Shown piece by piece: positions 1 to 7,650 of a stretch of DNA of 27,901 bases (position 1 is the stretch's first letter; each line of letters opens with the position of its first letter). A model generated the notes under the pieces. It saw nothing but the letters and a program-made list of their open reading frames with translations. It searched no databases and had not been told where the DNA came from. The position numbers were made by a program, and so were the translations under genes. Source of the stretch: Prolixibacteraceae bacterium (lineage in GTDB: Bacteria; Bacteroidota; Bacteroidia; Bacteroidales; Prolixibacteraceae); the NCBI GenBank assembly GCA_017998095.1, contig JAGODU010000037.1, positions 1 to 27,901 on the forward strand. The letters are read 5' to 3'.

Positions 1-523
1 TAAATATGAAGAATCCCTTGAATTTTATTCTTTCTGCAAAGGCTCCAATAATAAGTGCCGGAGTAATAACAGCAAACATACATTGAAACAGGATAAAGAT
101 AATGTGAGGTATTCGTTCAGTTGCCTGCGAAATATAATAAGGACTGACATCATCGATTTTTATTCCATTTAGAAAAGCCCAGTCAAAACCCCCAATAAAA
201 GGAGCTAATGAACCTGAAGAAGAACCAAAAGACATACTATATCCAAAAGAAATCCATTCAACTGTAATAGCAGCTGCAATAATGAAGCACTGCATCAGAA
301 TATTAAGAATATTTTTTCTTCGGACTAAACCCCCATAGAAGAAAGCAAGACCTGGCAATGTCATCAGAAAGACAAGAGCAGTTGCAACTATCATCCACGC
401 TGTATTGCCTGCACTTATAAAAGGCTCTGCTTCTGTTACTTCCTGAGCCATCAATGGTTTTATTCCTGCAAAAAGAATAAATAGAATTCCAAGTATAATT
501 GACTTTGTATATTTCGATTTCAT
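1..523 (-). CDS. amtB: Ammonium transporter Amt, N-terminal part (cut by window edge)
   Basis: The first 174 residues of an ammonium channel are present; the rest lies left of base 1. The ATG is at 523. Residues 1-26 look like a signal peptide ending near LMAQ. The conserved first membrane segment follows (GNTAWMIVATALVFLMTLPG, then FFYGGLVRRKN), as in Amt/MEP/Rh proteins, which begin the mature chain this way. A later segment ends in GAFAERIKFKG, also typical. Amt trimers pass ammonium/ammonia through the inner membrane and are blocked by a PII protein. The PII gene lies directly upstream with a 26-nt gap, the classic glnK-amtB pair, and the two are probably co-transcribed. The identification is firm; length and C-terminus cannot be judged. 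Confidence 0.93.
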   Translation of the reverse strand, partial: MKSKYTKSIILGILFILFAGIKPLMAQEVTEAEPFISAGNTAWMIVATALVFLMTLPGLAFFYGGLVRRKNILNILMQCFIIAAAITVEWISFGYSMSFGSSSGSLAPFIGGFDWAFLNGIKIDDVSPYYISQATERIPHIIFILFQCMFAVITPALIIGAFAERIKFKGFFIF

Positions 524-549
524 AATACTTACATTTTTTAAATTAATAA

Positions 550-906
550 CTATTCTTCTTCACCTTTAATAAAAAGTGACTGGTCTCCTTCTTCTCCTGT
601 TCTTATGCGGTAAGCTTTTTCGATGTTGGAAACAAAGATTTTACCATCACCTATTTCACCCGTTCTTGCATTAGTAATGAGGCAGTCGATAGTCTTCTGG
701 ACATTCTTTTCACGAACTATAATAGAAAGCATTGTACGCTCAATAACACTTGTGTCGAAAACACGTCCCCGGTAAACTCTTTCTTGTCGAGATTTACCTT
801 CTCCTCTTACATCCCAGTAAGAAAAAAACTCAATACCAATTTCTTTTAATGCCTTTTTAACTTCATCGAATTTGGATTTTCTGATAATAGCTTCAATTTT
901 CTTCAT
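550..906 (-). CDS. glnK: Nitrogen regulatory protein PII (GlnK-type) with atypical T-loop
   Basis: This 118-residue protein matches the PII family over its full length. It starts MKKIEAIIRKSKFDEVKKAL and has the C-terminal signature TGEIGDGKIFV, followed by the R-I-R-T-G-E-E nucleotide-binding segment. PII trimers sense ATP/ADP and 2-oxoglutarate and gate Amt channels. The T-loop is unusual. Where enterobacterial GlnB/GlnK have YRGAEY with the uridylylated Tyr51, this protein has YRGRVF (residues 45-50), so that position is Phe. The GRQ motif carrying the 2-oxoglutarate-contacting Gln39 is replaced by GKS. Control by uridylylation therefore looks unlikely (inference). The gene lies between the outer-membrane protein gene and amtB on the same strand, with gaps of 48 and 26 nt. 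Confidence 0.93.
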   Translation of the reverse strand: MKKIEAIIRKSKFDEVKKALKEIGIEFFSYWDVRGEGKSRQERVYRGRVFDTSVIERTMLSIIVREKNVQKTIDCLITNARTGEIGDGKIFVSNIEKAYRIRTGEEGDQSLFIKGEEE

Positions 907-954
907 AGAGAATATTTTTAAATTATTAACTGTCTAAAGCTTTATATTAGATTA

Positions 955-1578
955 TTAAAGAGATAGTCCTACAACAATATAAAATCCCTGAGTCGAAGGA
1001 TTAAGAATAACAGAACCACTTACCGGTATAGAAAATGAATCGGTCAGCTTTATAGTTTCAGTAGCTTTTATTCCCACATTACAAACCATGAAACCTCCGT
1101 CAGAAGTATATTGACCATTTCCTGCACCTGCAAATAAAGTGAAGTTTTTCAGAGTATAACCAGCTTCAACATAAGCGTCTGAAGTTTCATCTCCAATCAT
1201 ATATGCACCCATTAAACTAAAACCTGCTGCCGAAAAGCTTAATGTAGGCTCAATAAAATGAGATGTTCCGGTGAAATACTCTCCTCCGAAATAATAATCA
1301 TTAATACCTATGCCCAATCCAAAGGGGAACAAATACTTTGCATAAAGGTCCATTTCGAAAGCCTCGTCAGTAGAAGTACAAACAGATCCCCATGCACCAA
1401 CTGAAAATCCGCCTGTTGTAAAATCAACATAAGGCTGGATGGCAGGTCCTGTTCCAAATTTAGATCCTCTCCATACATAACTGCTATAAAGGTCTACTCC
1501 GGGATTTATCTGTGCATTCAGATTAGTGACGACCATTGTAAACACTACAGCAACTAACAAGAATTTAATTTTTTTCAT
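955..1578 (-). CDS. TorF-like putative outer-membrane porin
   Basis: The preferred start is the ATG at 1578, giving 207 residues. It is followed at once by a good signal peptide (MKKIKFLLVAVVFTMVV, cleavage near NAQ). An in-frame start at 1662 would put 28 non-signal-like residues in front. The mature part begins INPGVDLYSSYVWRGSKFG, a pattern of the TorF/gcw_chp family of small outer-membrane beta-barrels. Alternating aromatic/glycine strands follow, and the chain ends in a hydrophobic strand (FYIVVGLSL). It is first in the same-strand group with PII and Amt, so a role in passage of ammonium or small nitrogen compounds across the outer membrane is plausible but inferred only from position. 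Confidence 0.8.
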   Translation of the reverse strand: MKKIKFLLVAVVFTMVVTNLNAQINPGVDLYSSYVWRGSKFGTGPAIQPYVDFTTGGFSVGAWGSVCTSTDEAFEMDLYAKYLFPFGLGIGINDYYFGGEYFTGTSHFIEPTLSFSAAGFSLMGAYMIGDETSDAYVEAGYTLKNFTLFAGAGNGQYTSDGGFMVCNVGIKATETIKLTDSFSIPVSGSVILNPSTQGFYIVVGLSL

Positions 1579-1673
1579 AACACATAATTTTAAGTTGTAC
1601 ATAAATTCGTTTTTACAATTCACTGAAATATCTGCATGCACTAATAATAAGGATTGAATCATGAATCTGATTT

Positions 1674-1681
1674 CAAAAATA
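1674..1681 (-). promoter_or_regulatory. Weak candidate -7 element for the TorF-like/PII/Amt group
   Basis: On the minus strand this reads TATTTTTG, fitting the Bacteroidota -7 consensus TAnnTTTG, about 95 nt upstream of the preferred start at 1578. No TTG is seen at the expected -33 spacing, and such octamers are frequent in AT-rich DNA, so this is only a suggestion. Confidence 0.22.
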
Positions 1682-2176
1682 TATTTAATTTTTAAAGAGG
1701 GTGTATTTTAAAGGGGGTATTAAAATATATTTTATGCTTTTTTGAAGTTGTATGCCCCTTTATTTTTTAATTTTCTTCAATTTTTTTAATATTTTTAAGG
1801 TATTTATCAATTATTTTAGGATGCCTTGAAGAAAAAAATGAATTTTTTTAGGAAGAATTGCCAATTTTTTGATGAATTATTAAATATTTTTAAAAATTGA
1901 AAAAAATATTACTATTTTTCTTGTGTTAACATTTATTTAATATCTATTTTCTTTTATGTGTAGTTTTTTAATTTCTTTTTGCTATATTATTTAAAAATAT
2001 AGTTCCTTTATTCTTCATTTGTGAAAAAAAATTTCTTCGCCTTTAAAATAAGCAGTCATTCTTCTTAAAAAGGGTTAAAAAATGATTTTTTGAATATTCG
2101 AAATATTACAATTTGACTTACATTCCTTTCATTTTAGAATCTACATGCTAATAATATTATTAATTTAAAATTATTA

Positions 2177-2206
2177 TTGTCTATTTAGTGATATTTACTA
2201 TTTTTA
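2177..2206 (+). promoter_or_regulatory. Candidate promoter of the porin gene
   Basis: A TTG at 2177-2179 is followed after 19 nt by TATTTTTA at 2199-2206, one base off the Bacteroidota TAnnTTTG -7 consensus at roughly the usual spacing. Transcription would begin about 50 nt before the ATG at 2266. The sequence context is AT-rich, so a chance match is possible. Confidence 0.3.
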
Positions 2207-2265
2207 AATCGTTTAAATAATTCTTAAACCTAATACCAAAATAATTTCTATTAAAACCATTAAAT

Positions 2266-3549
2266 ATGAAGAGAATTCTACTTTTTTTTCTTTCAACATT
2301 TTTATTTACCGTTGCCAAAGGTGAATCAAATGACAATATCACGCTAGATTTTTATGGTTTCGTTCGGGTTGAAGCATACATGGACACATATAAAGGAGTT
2401 GATGCCGCTCATGATTTATTTTATATTCTTCCAGCCTATGCTGTTATTAACCAAGCTGAGATAAACAATCGGCTTAGTTCAAATATAACTGCTACAGCTT
2501 CTCGTTTGGGAGTAAATATTAACTTTCCAGAAGTACTAAAAGCTAAAGCAACAGGAATATTAGAATTTGATTTTGTAGGAAACTTAAAGGCAGATCCCAC
2601 CCTATTTCGAATAAGGCAAGCATATTCTTTACTAACATGGGAAAAATCTTCTCTACTTATCGGACAAACATGGCACCCCTTTTTCAGTGGAAGTTGCATT
2701 CCTACAGTTGCAGGATTAAATACAGGTGCACCTTTCAGCTGCTTTAACCGTTCACCTATGATACGGTACAATAAAAAATTTGGAAAATTAACAATATCAG
2801 CTTCTGCTATTTCACAGATGCAATATAACACCCCATCTATTGATGCTGAAGAATTAAAACTCGTAACATTCAATCAGGCAAAAAGAAATGGAATAATCCC
2901 GGAGCTGGTTTTAAGTGCTGAATGGATGAAAGAATCTATAACATTAGGTGCAGGGATAGGATACAATACAATTTGTCCCCGAATGATGATCACAGGCAAT
3001 CCAACCGACAGTACATCAGTAAGTTCAGTTGCTGATCAATATCTGAGCAATACTACCGGGATGATATATGGCCGTTATAAAAAGGATTTACTGACAATAT
3101 TAATAAAGGGATATTTAGGTGAGAACATGGCTCATCTTACAATGCCCGGTGCTTATGGAATTGCAACAAGAGATGCCCTGACAGGAAAAGAAACCTATAC
3201 TAATTATACTACATATACTTCCTCATTAAATATTGTATATGGTCAAAAATGGCAACTTGGGCTTTTCGCCGGTTATGGAGGGAATTTAGGAACCAAAGAA
3301 CCATTATGGGATTCAGGTGGAGGAAAAGCTAAGGTTTATGGTCTTTTTTCAAATCTGCAAAACATGTACAGAATTGCTCCACATATTTCGTTGAACCTTC
3401 CGAAATTCAGAATGGTGGGAGAGTTTGAAGTTACCGGAGCAAATTATGGTGTAGCAGGTAGTAAAATTAATTTATCTAATGGTTTGTATGAATCCACCCA
3501 CAACGCTGTCAACAAAAGATTCATAATTGTGATGACTCAATATTTTTAA
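2266..3549 (+). CDS. Outer-membrane porin-like beta-barrel protein
   Basis: This 427-residue protein has a signal peptide (MKRILLFFLSTFLFTVAKG) and a mature start typical of porins (NITLDFYGFVRVEAYMDTY). The segment ASRLGVNINFPEVLKAKATG, followed by FRIRQAYSLL and LLIGQTWHPF, is a layout seen in DcaP-like and related anion-channel porins. The last residue is Phe (IIVMTQYF), the usual terminal signal for outer-membrane barrel insertion. The next genes encode an inner-membrane symporter and its small partner, so this porin may admit the same solute through the outer membrane. That link is inferred from position; the exact porin family is not certain. Confidence 0.75.
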   Translation: MKRILLFFLSTFLFTVAKGESNDNITLDFYGFVRVEAYMDTYKGVDAAHDLFYILPAYAVINQAEINNRLSSNITATASRLGVNINFPEVLKAKATGILEFDFVGNLKADPTLFRIRQAYSLLTWEKSSLLIGQTWHPFFSGSCIPTVAGLNTGAPFSCFNRSPMIRYNKKFGKLTISASAISQMQYNTPSIDAEELKLVTFNQAKRNGIIPELVLSAEWMKESITLGAGIGYNTICPRMMITGNPTDSTSVSSVADQYLSNTTGMIYGRYKKDLLTILIKGYLGENMAHLTMPGAYGIATRDALTGKETYTNYTTYTSSLNIVYGQKWQLGLFAGYGGNLGTKEPLWDSGGGKAKVYGLFSNLQNMYRIAPHISLNLPKFRMVGEFEVTGANYGVAGSKINLSNGLYESTHNAVNKRFIIVMTQYF

Positions 3550-3646
3550 AAACATAAATAAAAATACTCCTGTTTCCCAAAAAATAGAAAGTAAATTTTG
3601 ACAATGTGTTATGCTATATAATAATTAAAAACTAAAAATCTAAAAT

Positions 3647-3826
3647 ATGCTTGGAATAGAAGACCCTTGGATAATACTTGCTTACGGACTATGTATTTTA
3701 AGTGCAATAGCATGTATAGTATATGGTATCAGAAATTGGAATAAAGGTGCTGAAAATGAATCTTCCGAAGTAATTGAGGAGATTAAATGGGAAAAAAATG
3801 AAACTGAAATTGAAGAAAACTTATAG
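3647..3826 (+). CDS. Symporter small accessory protein (59 aa)
   Basis: This short ORF begins MLGIEDPWIILAYGLCILSA and continues through one hydrophobic segment (about residues 8-27) to IRNWNKGAE and a strongly acidic tail (residues 36-59). The MLG-DPW start, single helix and NWNKG motif match the small accessory proteins encoded just before certain sodium:solute symporters. The stop codon overlaps the GGAGG ribosome-binding site of the symporter, whose ATG is 11 nt further on, so the two are very probably translated together. The family is thought to assist a symporter; no catalytic residues are expected. It is easily missed because of its size. Confidence 0.85.
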   Translation: MLGIEDPWIILAYGLCILSAIACIVYGIRNWNKGAENESSEVIEEIKWEKNETEIEENL

Positions 3827-3830
3827 GAGG
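3826..3830 (+). promoter_or_regulatory. Ribosome-binding site of the symporter gene
   Basis: GGAGG lies 7 nt before the ATG at 3838 and shares its first base with the stop codon of the small accessory gene. Shine-Dalgarno sequences are rare in this window, so this one supports both the symporter start and coupled translation. Confidence 0.75.
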
Positions 3831-3837
3831 TAAAACT

Positions 3838-5418
3838 ATGATTGGAACAACTATTGCATTATTAGCATACCTGTTTATTATCACATACTTAGGATACTTA
3901 GGGTATAAACACACAAAAAACTCATCTGACTATTTGGTTGGAGGCAGGCAAATACATCCTTTAATTATGGCAATCTCCTATGGTGCCACTTTTATCAGCA
4001 CATCTGCTATTGTTGGTTTTGGAGGAGCAGCTGGCACATTGGGCTTGGGTCTTTTATGGCTTACATTTCTGAATATTTTTGTGGGAATATTTGTTGCCTT
4101 CATCGTTTTTGGAAAACGAACACGAAAAATGGGACACAATCTTGATGCTCATACGTTTCCCGAATTATTAGGTAACAGATTTAATTCAAAGTTCATTCAA
4201 GGATTTTCAGCTGTAATTATTTTTCTTTTTATGCCAATATATGCTGCAGCAGTATTAAAAGGAGGAGCTGATTTTATTCAAACTCATTTTAGCATAAGCT
4301 ATGAAATTTCATTATTATTCTTTGCAACTGTTGTTGCAATATATGTTTGGATGGGTGGACTAAAAGGAGTAATGTATACAGATACTTTTCAAGGAATTAT
4401 AATGTTTTTTGGGATGACTTTCTTATTAATATTTGCATATTCTAAATTAGGCGGAATAACTAATGCCCATACTCAATTAAGTGCTCTTTTTGATAAACCT
4501 GAGGTTCAGGAACAGTGTCAGAAATTGATAAAGGGAGGCTTCAATGGCTGGACATCTATGCCTAAGATGGGTTCACCAGTATGGTGGTCTTTGGTTAGTA
4601 CAATAGTAATGGGTGTGGGAATTGGCGTTCTTGCCCAACCTCAACTAATAGTCCGCTTTATGACTGTAAAAAGTAATCGGGAATTAAACCGTGCTGTACT
4701 TTCAGGTGGTATTTTCATTTTAATGATGACCGGTGTAGCTTTCATTCTGGGAGCACTTTCAAACGTTTTCTTTTTTAATGAAACTGGAAACATAGCTATA
4801 ATATCATCCGGTGGTAATGACAAAATTGTGCCAGCATTCATTAAGCAATTCATGCCTGGTTGGTTTGGCATAATATTTTTTCTGGCTTTAATAGCTGCGG
4901 CCATGAGTACATTAAGTTCGCAGTTTCATGCAATGGGTACATCTGCCGGGCGAGATATTTATGAAAAAACCATGGGAAAAAGAGGAAATCCTATTATGAT
5001 CACCAAATCGGGAATTCTTGTTGGTATTATCATAAGTGTTTTAATTGCTTTTATGGCCAACAAGCTTGATGCTAGCATGCAAATTATTGCAACCGGAACA
5101 GCTATGTTTTTCGGACTATGTGCTGCATCATTCCTTCCAGCTTATGTTTCAGCCTTATATTTCAGAAATATATCCACAAAAGCGGTAATTGCAGGAATGA
5201 TAACAGGTTTAACTTTAGGAATTGTATGGATTTTCTTTGTACATGAAAAGGAAGCATCCAGTCTTCAACTTTGCAATTTGATTTTCGGCAAAACATCTAT
5301 TGTAAAAGAAACGGTTCTCGCTAAACTATCAATGGTAGATCCAATAATAATTGCACTGCCAGGCTCAATAATAGCAACAATTATTGGAGGGGTTACTACT
5401 AAGAGTATGCATACATAA
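3838..5418 (+). CDS. Sodium:solute symporter (SSS family)
   Basis: This 526-residue membrane protein has about 13 hydrophobic segments, the usual number for the SSS family. Family marks include the N-terminal SSDYLVGGRQIHPLIMAISY, the signature GGLKGVMYTDTFQG near residues 173-186, and the later stretch AAAMSTLSSQFHAMG, which carries the serines that line the sodium site in family members. Such proteins import solutes such as sugars, amino acids, acetate or other organic acids with sodium. Substrate cannot be read from sequence. A porin gene and the small accessory gene precede it, and a phenylacetate-CoA ligase follows after a hairpin and a new promoter element. An organic or aryl acid is therefore a reasonable guess, not a demonstrated one. 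Confidence 0.88.
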   Translation: MIGTTIALLAYLFIITYLGYLGYKHTKNSSDYLVGGRQIHPLIMAISYGATFISTSAIVGFGGAAGTLGLGLLWLTFLNIFVGIFVAFIVFGKRTRKMGHNLDAHTFPELLGNRFNSKFIQGFSAVIIFLFMPIYAAAVLKGGADFIQTHFSISYEISLLFFATVVAIYVWMGGLKGVMYTDTFQGIIMFFGMTFLLIFAYSKLGGITNAHTQLSALFDKPEVQEQCQKLIKGGFNGWTSMPKMGSPVWWSLVSTIVMGVGIGVLAQPQLIVRFMTVKSNRELNRAVLSGGIFILMMTGVAFILGALSNVFFFNETGNIAIISSGGNDKIVPAFIKQFMPGWFGIIFFLALIAAAMSTLSSQFHAMGTSAGRDIYEKTMGKRGNPIMITKSGILVGIIISVLIAFMANKLDASMQIIATGTAMFFGLCAASFLPAYVSALYFRNISTKAVIAGMITGLTLGIVWIFFVHEKEASSLQLCNLIFGKTSIVKETVLAKLSMVDPIIIALPGSIIATIIGGVTTKSMHT

Positions 5419-5424
5419 GAACAT

Positions 5425-5455
5425 ATTAATTTATGTTTTAAAAACATAAATTAAT
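5425..5455. terminator. Hairpin after the symporter gene (likely transcription end)
   Basis: A perfect 14-bp stem (5425-5438 with 5442-5455) surrounds a three-base TAA loop, 6 nt after the symporter stop codon. The stem is AT-rich and no clean T-run follows, so it may be an mRNA 3'-end structure or a weak terminator rather than a classical one. Confidence 0.6.
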
Positions 5456-5523
5456 GGAAGTTCGTTTTTCTAAATATTTAAAAAAAGTTTTATAAACAAA
5501 ATAAATAAAACAATTATACTGTT

Positions 5524-5531
5524 TATCTTTG
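5524..5531 (+). promoter_or_regulatory. Candidate -7 element of the phenylacetate-CoA ligase gene
   Basis: TATCTTTG matches the Bacteroidota -7 consensus TAnnTTTG exactly, about 65 nt before the ATG at 5596 and after the hairpin that ends the symporter unit. No TTG is visible at the expected -33 position, which lowers confidence. Confidence 0.45.
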
Positions 5532-5595
5532 AACCTCGTTTGGTATAAACAACTGTCACGTATTAATATTTTTATACAATTTTATATAGACTATC

Positions 5596-6894
5596 ATGAT
5601 TTGGAACGAAAAAATAGAATGTGCATCACGTGATTTAATGTCAGAAATTCAAACTGAAAGACTAATCGACACTGTTAAGCGTGTTTATCACAACGTACCA
5701 TATTACAGACAAAAGATGCAGGATTCAGGTATTACTCCTGAAGATATACATTCAATAGAAGACATTACTAAACTTCCATTTACCACAAAAACAGACTTAA
5801 GGGATAATTATCCTTTTGGCTCGTTTGCCGTACCAATGAGTCAAATTGTAAGAGTTCATGCATCATCTGGAACAACAGGAAGGCCTACAGTTGTCGGTTA
5901 TACCCGAAAAGATATTTCCATGTGGGCGGAAAATGTGACCCGCTGTTTAGTAATGGCAGGAGTATCAAACCATGATTTGGTTCAGGTAGCATATGGATAT
6001 GGATTATTTACCGGAGGATTAGGATTACATTATGGAACTGAGAATCTTGGAGCTGCAGTAATTCCTATATCCGGAGGCAATACACAAAAACAGATTCAAT
6101 TAATGCAGGATTTTGGTTCAACAGTACTTTGCTGTACTCCTTCTTATTCATTGCATATTGCTGAAGTTTTGAATGACATGAAAATTGATCCTTCTCAACT
6201 AAAAATAAGGGTAGGTATATTTGGTGCTGAACCATGGTCGGAAAATATGAGGAGGGAGATTGAAGAAAAGTTAAAGATTAAAGCTATAGATATTTATGGT
6301 TTAAGTGAAATAGTAGGTCCCGGAGTATCTTGTGAGTGTACATATCAGTCAGGGATGCACATCAATGAAGATCATTTTGTTCCGGAAATAATTAATCCTG
6401 AAACTTTATTGCCTGTTAATCCTGGAGAAATAGGTGAACTTGTTTTTTCAACTATCACAAAGGAAGGAATTCCTTTACTTCGTTACCGTACCAGGGATCT
6501 TACTCGACTTATTTATGACAAATGTGAATGCGGAAGAACTCTGGTCAGAATGGAGAAATGCAAAGGAAGAAGTGATGACATGCTGATAATCAGGGGCGTT
6601 AATGTATTTCCATCACAAATAGAGAGCGTACTGCTTAACATGAGTGAAACTGAACCTCATTATTTGTTAATAATTGACAGGGAAGGAAATCTTGATACAC
6701 TCAAAGTACAGGTTGAAGTGCAGGAGCAATTCTTTTCAGATGAGATACGTGAATTACAAAACCTGAGCAGGAAAATTAAACATCAACTTGAAAGTACATT
6801 AGGTATTTCTGTAACAGTTCAGCTTGTTGAGCCTAAAACCATTGAACGCTCAGCAGGAAAGGCAAAAAGAGTAATCGATAACAGAAAATTTTAA
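5596..6894 (+). CDS. paaK: Phenylacetate-CoA ligase (aryl-CoA ligase)
   Basis: At 432 residues the length equals that of known PaaK enzymes. The AMP-binding loop [13 protein letters not shown] is at residues 88-100. Also present are [10 protein letters not shown], the RYRTRDLT motif and the C-terminal hinge [20 protein letters not shown], all typical of the PaaK branch of adenylate-forming enzymes. The reaction is ATP + phenylacetate (or a related aryl acid) + CoA to aryl-CoA, AMP and pyrophosphate, in the cytoplasm. A double-ACT gene follows after 10 nt, a common partner. Downstream lie phenylalanine synthesis genes and a ferredoxin-dependent oxidoreductase, so the product may feed reductive carboxylation to phenylpyruvate. 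The reverse use, making aryl acids during amino-acid fermentation, is also possible; indoleacetate could be a substrate. Confidence 0.9.
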   Translation: MIWNEKIECASRDLMSEIQTERLIDTVKRVYHNVPYYRQKMQDSGITPEDIHSIEDITKLPFTTKTDLRDNYPFGSFAVPMSQIVRVHASSGTTGRPTVVGYTRKDISMWAENVTRCLVMAGVSNHDLVQVAYGYGLFTGGLGLHYGTENLGAAVIPISGGNTQKQIQLMQDFGSTVLCCTPSYSLHIAEVLNDMKIDPSQLKIRVGIFGAEPWSENMRREIEEKLKIKAIDIYGLSEIVGPGVSCECTYQSGMHINEDHFVPEIINPETLLPVNPGEIGELVFSTITKEGIPLLRYRTRDLTRLIYDKCECGRTLVRMEKCKGRSDDMLIIRGVNVFPSQIESVLLNMSETEPHYLLIIDREGNLDTLKVQVEVQEQFFSDEIRELQNLSRKIKHQLESTLGISVTVQLVEPKTIERSAGKAKRVIDNRKF

Positions 6895-6904
6895 AACTAC
6901 CATC

Positions 6905-7330
6905 ATGATAATAAAACAGCTTTCAGTATTTCTGGAAAACAAATGCGGGAGATTAAGTGAAGTCTCTAAAATATTAGGCAATGCTAACATAAACATGACT
7001 GCATTAAGCATCGCAGATACAAGTGATTTTGGTATTTTAAGGGTTATCGTTTCAGATCCGGACAGGGCAATTACACTATTGAAACAAAATAACTTTTCAA
7101 GCAGTTTAACTGATGTAGTATGTGTAATATGCCCCAATCAACCGGGAGCATTATCAAAAATTCTTGATATTTTAGAAAGTTCAGATATACAAATTGAATA
7201 CCTGTATGCATTTTCTACTGATGTTTCTGCGAATATTGTAATAAGACCGACAAATGTTCAAAAATGTATAGACATACTTCAGCAACATGAGGTAGACCTT
7301 TTGAAACAAAGCGACTTATACAAATTATAA
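6905..7330 (+). CDS. Tandem ACT-domain protein linked to PaaK
   Basis: This 141-residue protein consists of two ACT repeats with no catalytic domain. The first (about 1-68) starts MIIKQLSVFLENKCGRLSEV; the second (about 69-141) has the matching pattern CPNQPGALSKILDILESSDI. ACT pairs bind amino acids and regulate enzymes of amino-acid metabolism. Proteins of this build are often encoded next to phenylacetate-CoA ligase in anaerobes and archaea. With a gap of 10 nt after paaK it is almost surely in the same transcript. A role in sensing an aromatic amino acid and tuning the ligase is a good inference, but the ligand is not visible in the sequence. Confidence 0.85.
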   Translation: MIIKQLSVFLENKCGRLSEVSKILGNANINMTALSIADTSDFGILRVIVSDPDRAITLLKQNNFSSSLTDVVCVICPNQPGALSKILDILESSDIQIEYLYAFSTDVSANIVIRPTNVQKCIDILQQHEVDLLKQSDLYKL

Positions 7331-7434
7331 ACTTAAAAAAGACAACAATTAAATTAAAGAAAATTAAAAAAAGAAGTACAATTTCATCTTATTGTATTGT
7401 TTTTAATTATTTTTCGGCACTGGAAAAAAAATAT

Positions 7435-7442
7435 TACTTTTG
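7435..7442 (+). promoter_or_regulatory. -7 element of the pheA-oxidoreductase operon
   Basis: TACTTTTG matches the Bacteroidota consensus TAnnTTTG exactly. It lies about 60 nt before the leader-peptide ATG at 7502 and about 150 nt before the attenuator hairpin, the geometry expected for an attenuated operon. The -33 region has only T-rich sequence (around 7411-7414). Confidence 0.55.
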
Positions 7443-7501
7443 CGGCAAAACAATACCGTAAGAAAATTAAAAAAATATTGACTTTAATAAACGATTTGGT
7501 T

Positions 7502-7549
7502 ATGGCTCGGACAATGGGTTATTTGTTTTTTGGTTTTATTATTACCTGA
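7502..7549 (+). CDS. Phenylalanine-rich leader peptide (15 aa)
   Basis: A short reading frame encodes MARTMGYLFFGFIIT and ends in TGA at 7547-7549. Three of fifteen residues are Phe (codons at 7526, 7529 and 7535), with a Tyr codon at 7520. It lies between an exact -7 element and an intrinsic terminator, directly upstream of the prephenate dehydratase gene. This is the architecture of amino-acid attenuation leaders such as enterobacterial pheL, although the sequence is unrelated. A ribosome stalled at the Phe codons under phenylalanine shortage would prevent terminator formation. No strong ribosome-binding site is seen, as is normal in this phylum. Confidence 0.72.
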   Translation: MARTMGYLFFGFIIT

Positions 7550-7555
7550 ATTATT

Positions 7556-7596
7556 CCCGGCGGAGTGATAACAATAAAATATTATCTGAACCCGGG
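7556..7596 (+). promoter_or_regulatory. Possible antiterminator pairing of the pheA attenuator
   Basis: CCCGG at 7556-7560, starting 6 nt after the leader stop codon, can pair with CCGGG at 7592-7596. That pairing would use up part of the left arm of the terminator (7589-7595). A ribosome finishing at the TGA at 7547 would cover 7556-7560 and favour the terminator; one stalled at the Phe codons would leave it free. The pairing is only five GC pairs, so the model needs an energy calculation. Confidence 0.45.
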
Positions 7597-7616
7597 TGTA
7601 AAACCGGGTTTTTTTT
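7589..7616 (+). terminator. Intrinsic terminator / attenuator upstream of pheA
   Basis: AACCCGG (7589-7595) pairs with CCGGGTT (7604-7610) around an eight-base loop and runs into an unbroken T tract to 7616. It is a clear rho-independent terminator placed 35 nt before the pheA start codon and after the Phe-rich leader peptide, so it should act as an attenuator rather than as the end of the upstream unit. Confidence 0.85.
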
Positions 7617-7650
7617 GCTATAAAAAGCAGCCAAAATATTATTAATAAAA

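Larger units (their letters stand above)
1579..2265. other. Divergent intergenic region, AT-rich
   Basis: About 690 bases separate the minus-strand nitrogen group from the plus-strand porin gene. The region is very AT-rich with many A and T runs and short stop-broken reading frames. I see no credible gene, tRNA-like fold or strong hairpin. Candidate promoters at its two edges are listed separately. The length could accommodate regulatory sites or a small RNA, but nothing in the sequence shows one. Confidence 0.6.

Noticed and set aside
1579..2265. Small RNA or short gene in the long intergenic region
   Set aside because: No stable GC-containing fold, terminator or credible reading frame was seen; the A/T runs alone are not evidence.
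2436..2873. Minus-strand 145-residue frame within the porin gene
   Set aside because: It lies wholly within a convincing barrel-protein gene and shows no domain, so it is a shadow frame.
7589..7616. Plain terminator of the paaK-ACT unit
   Set aside because: It lies 260 nt after the ACT stop codon, behind an exact -7 element and a Phe-rich leader frame, so an attenuator explains its position better.
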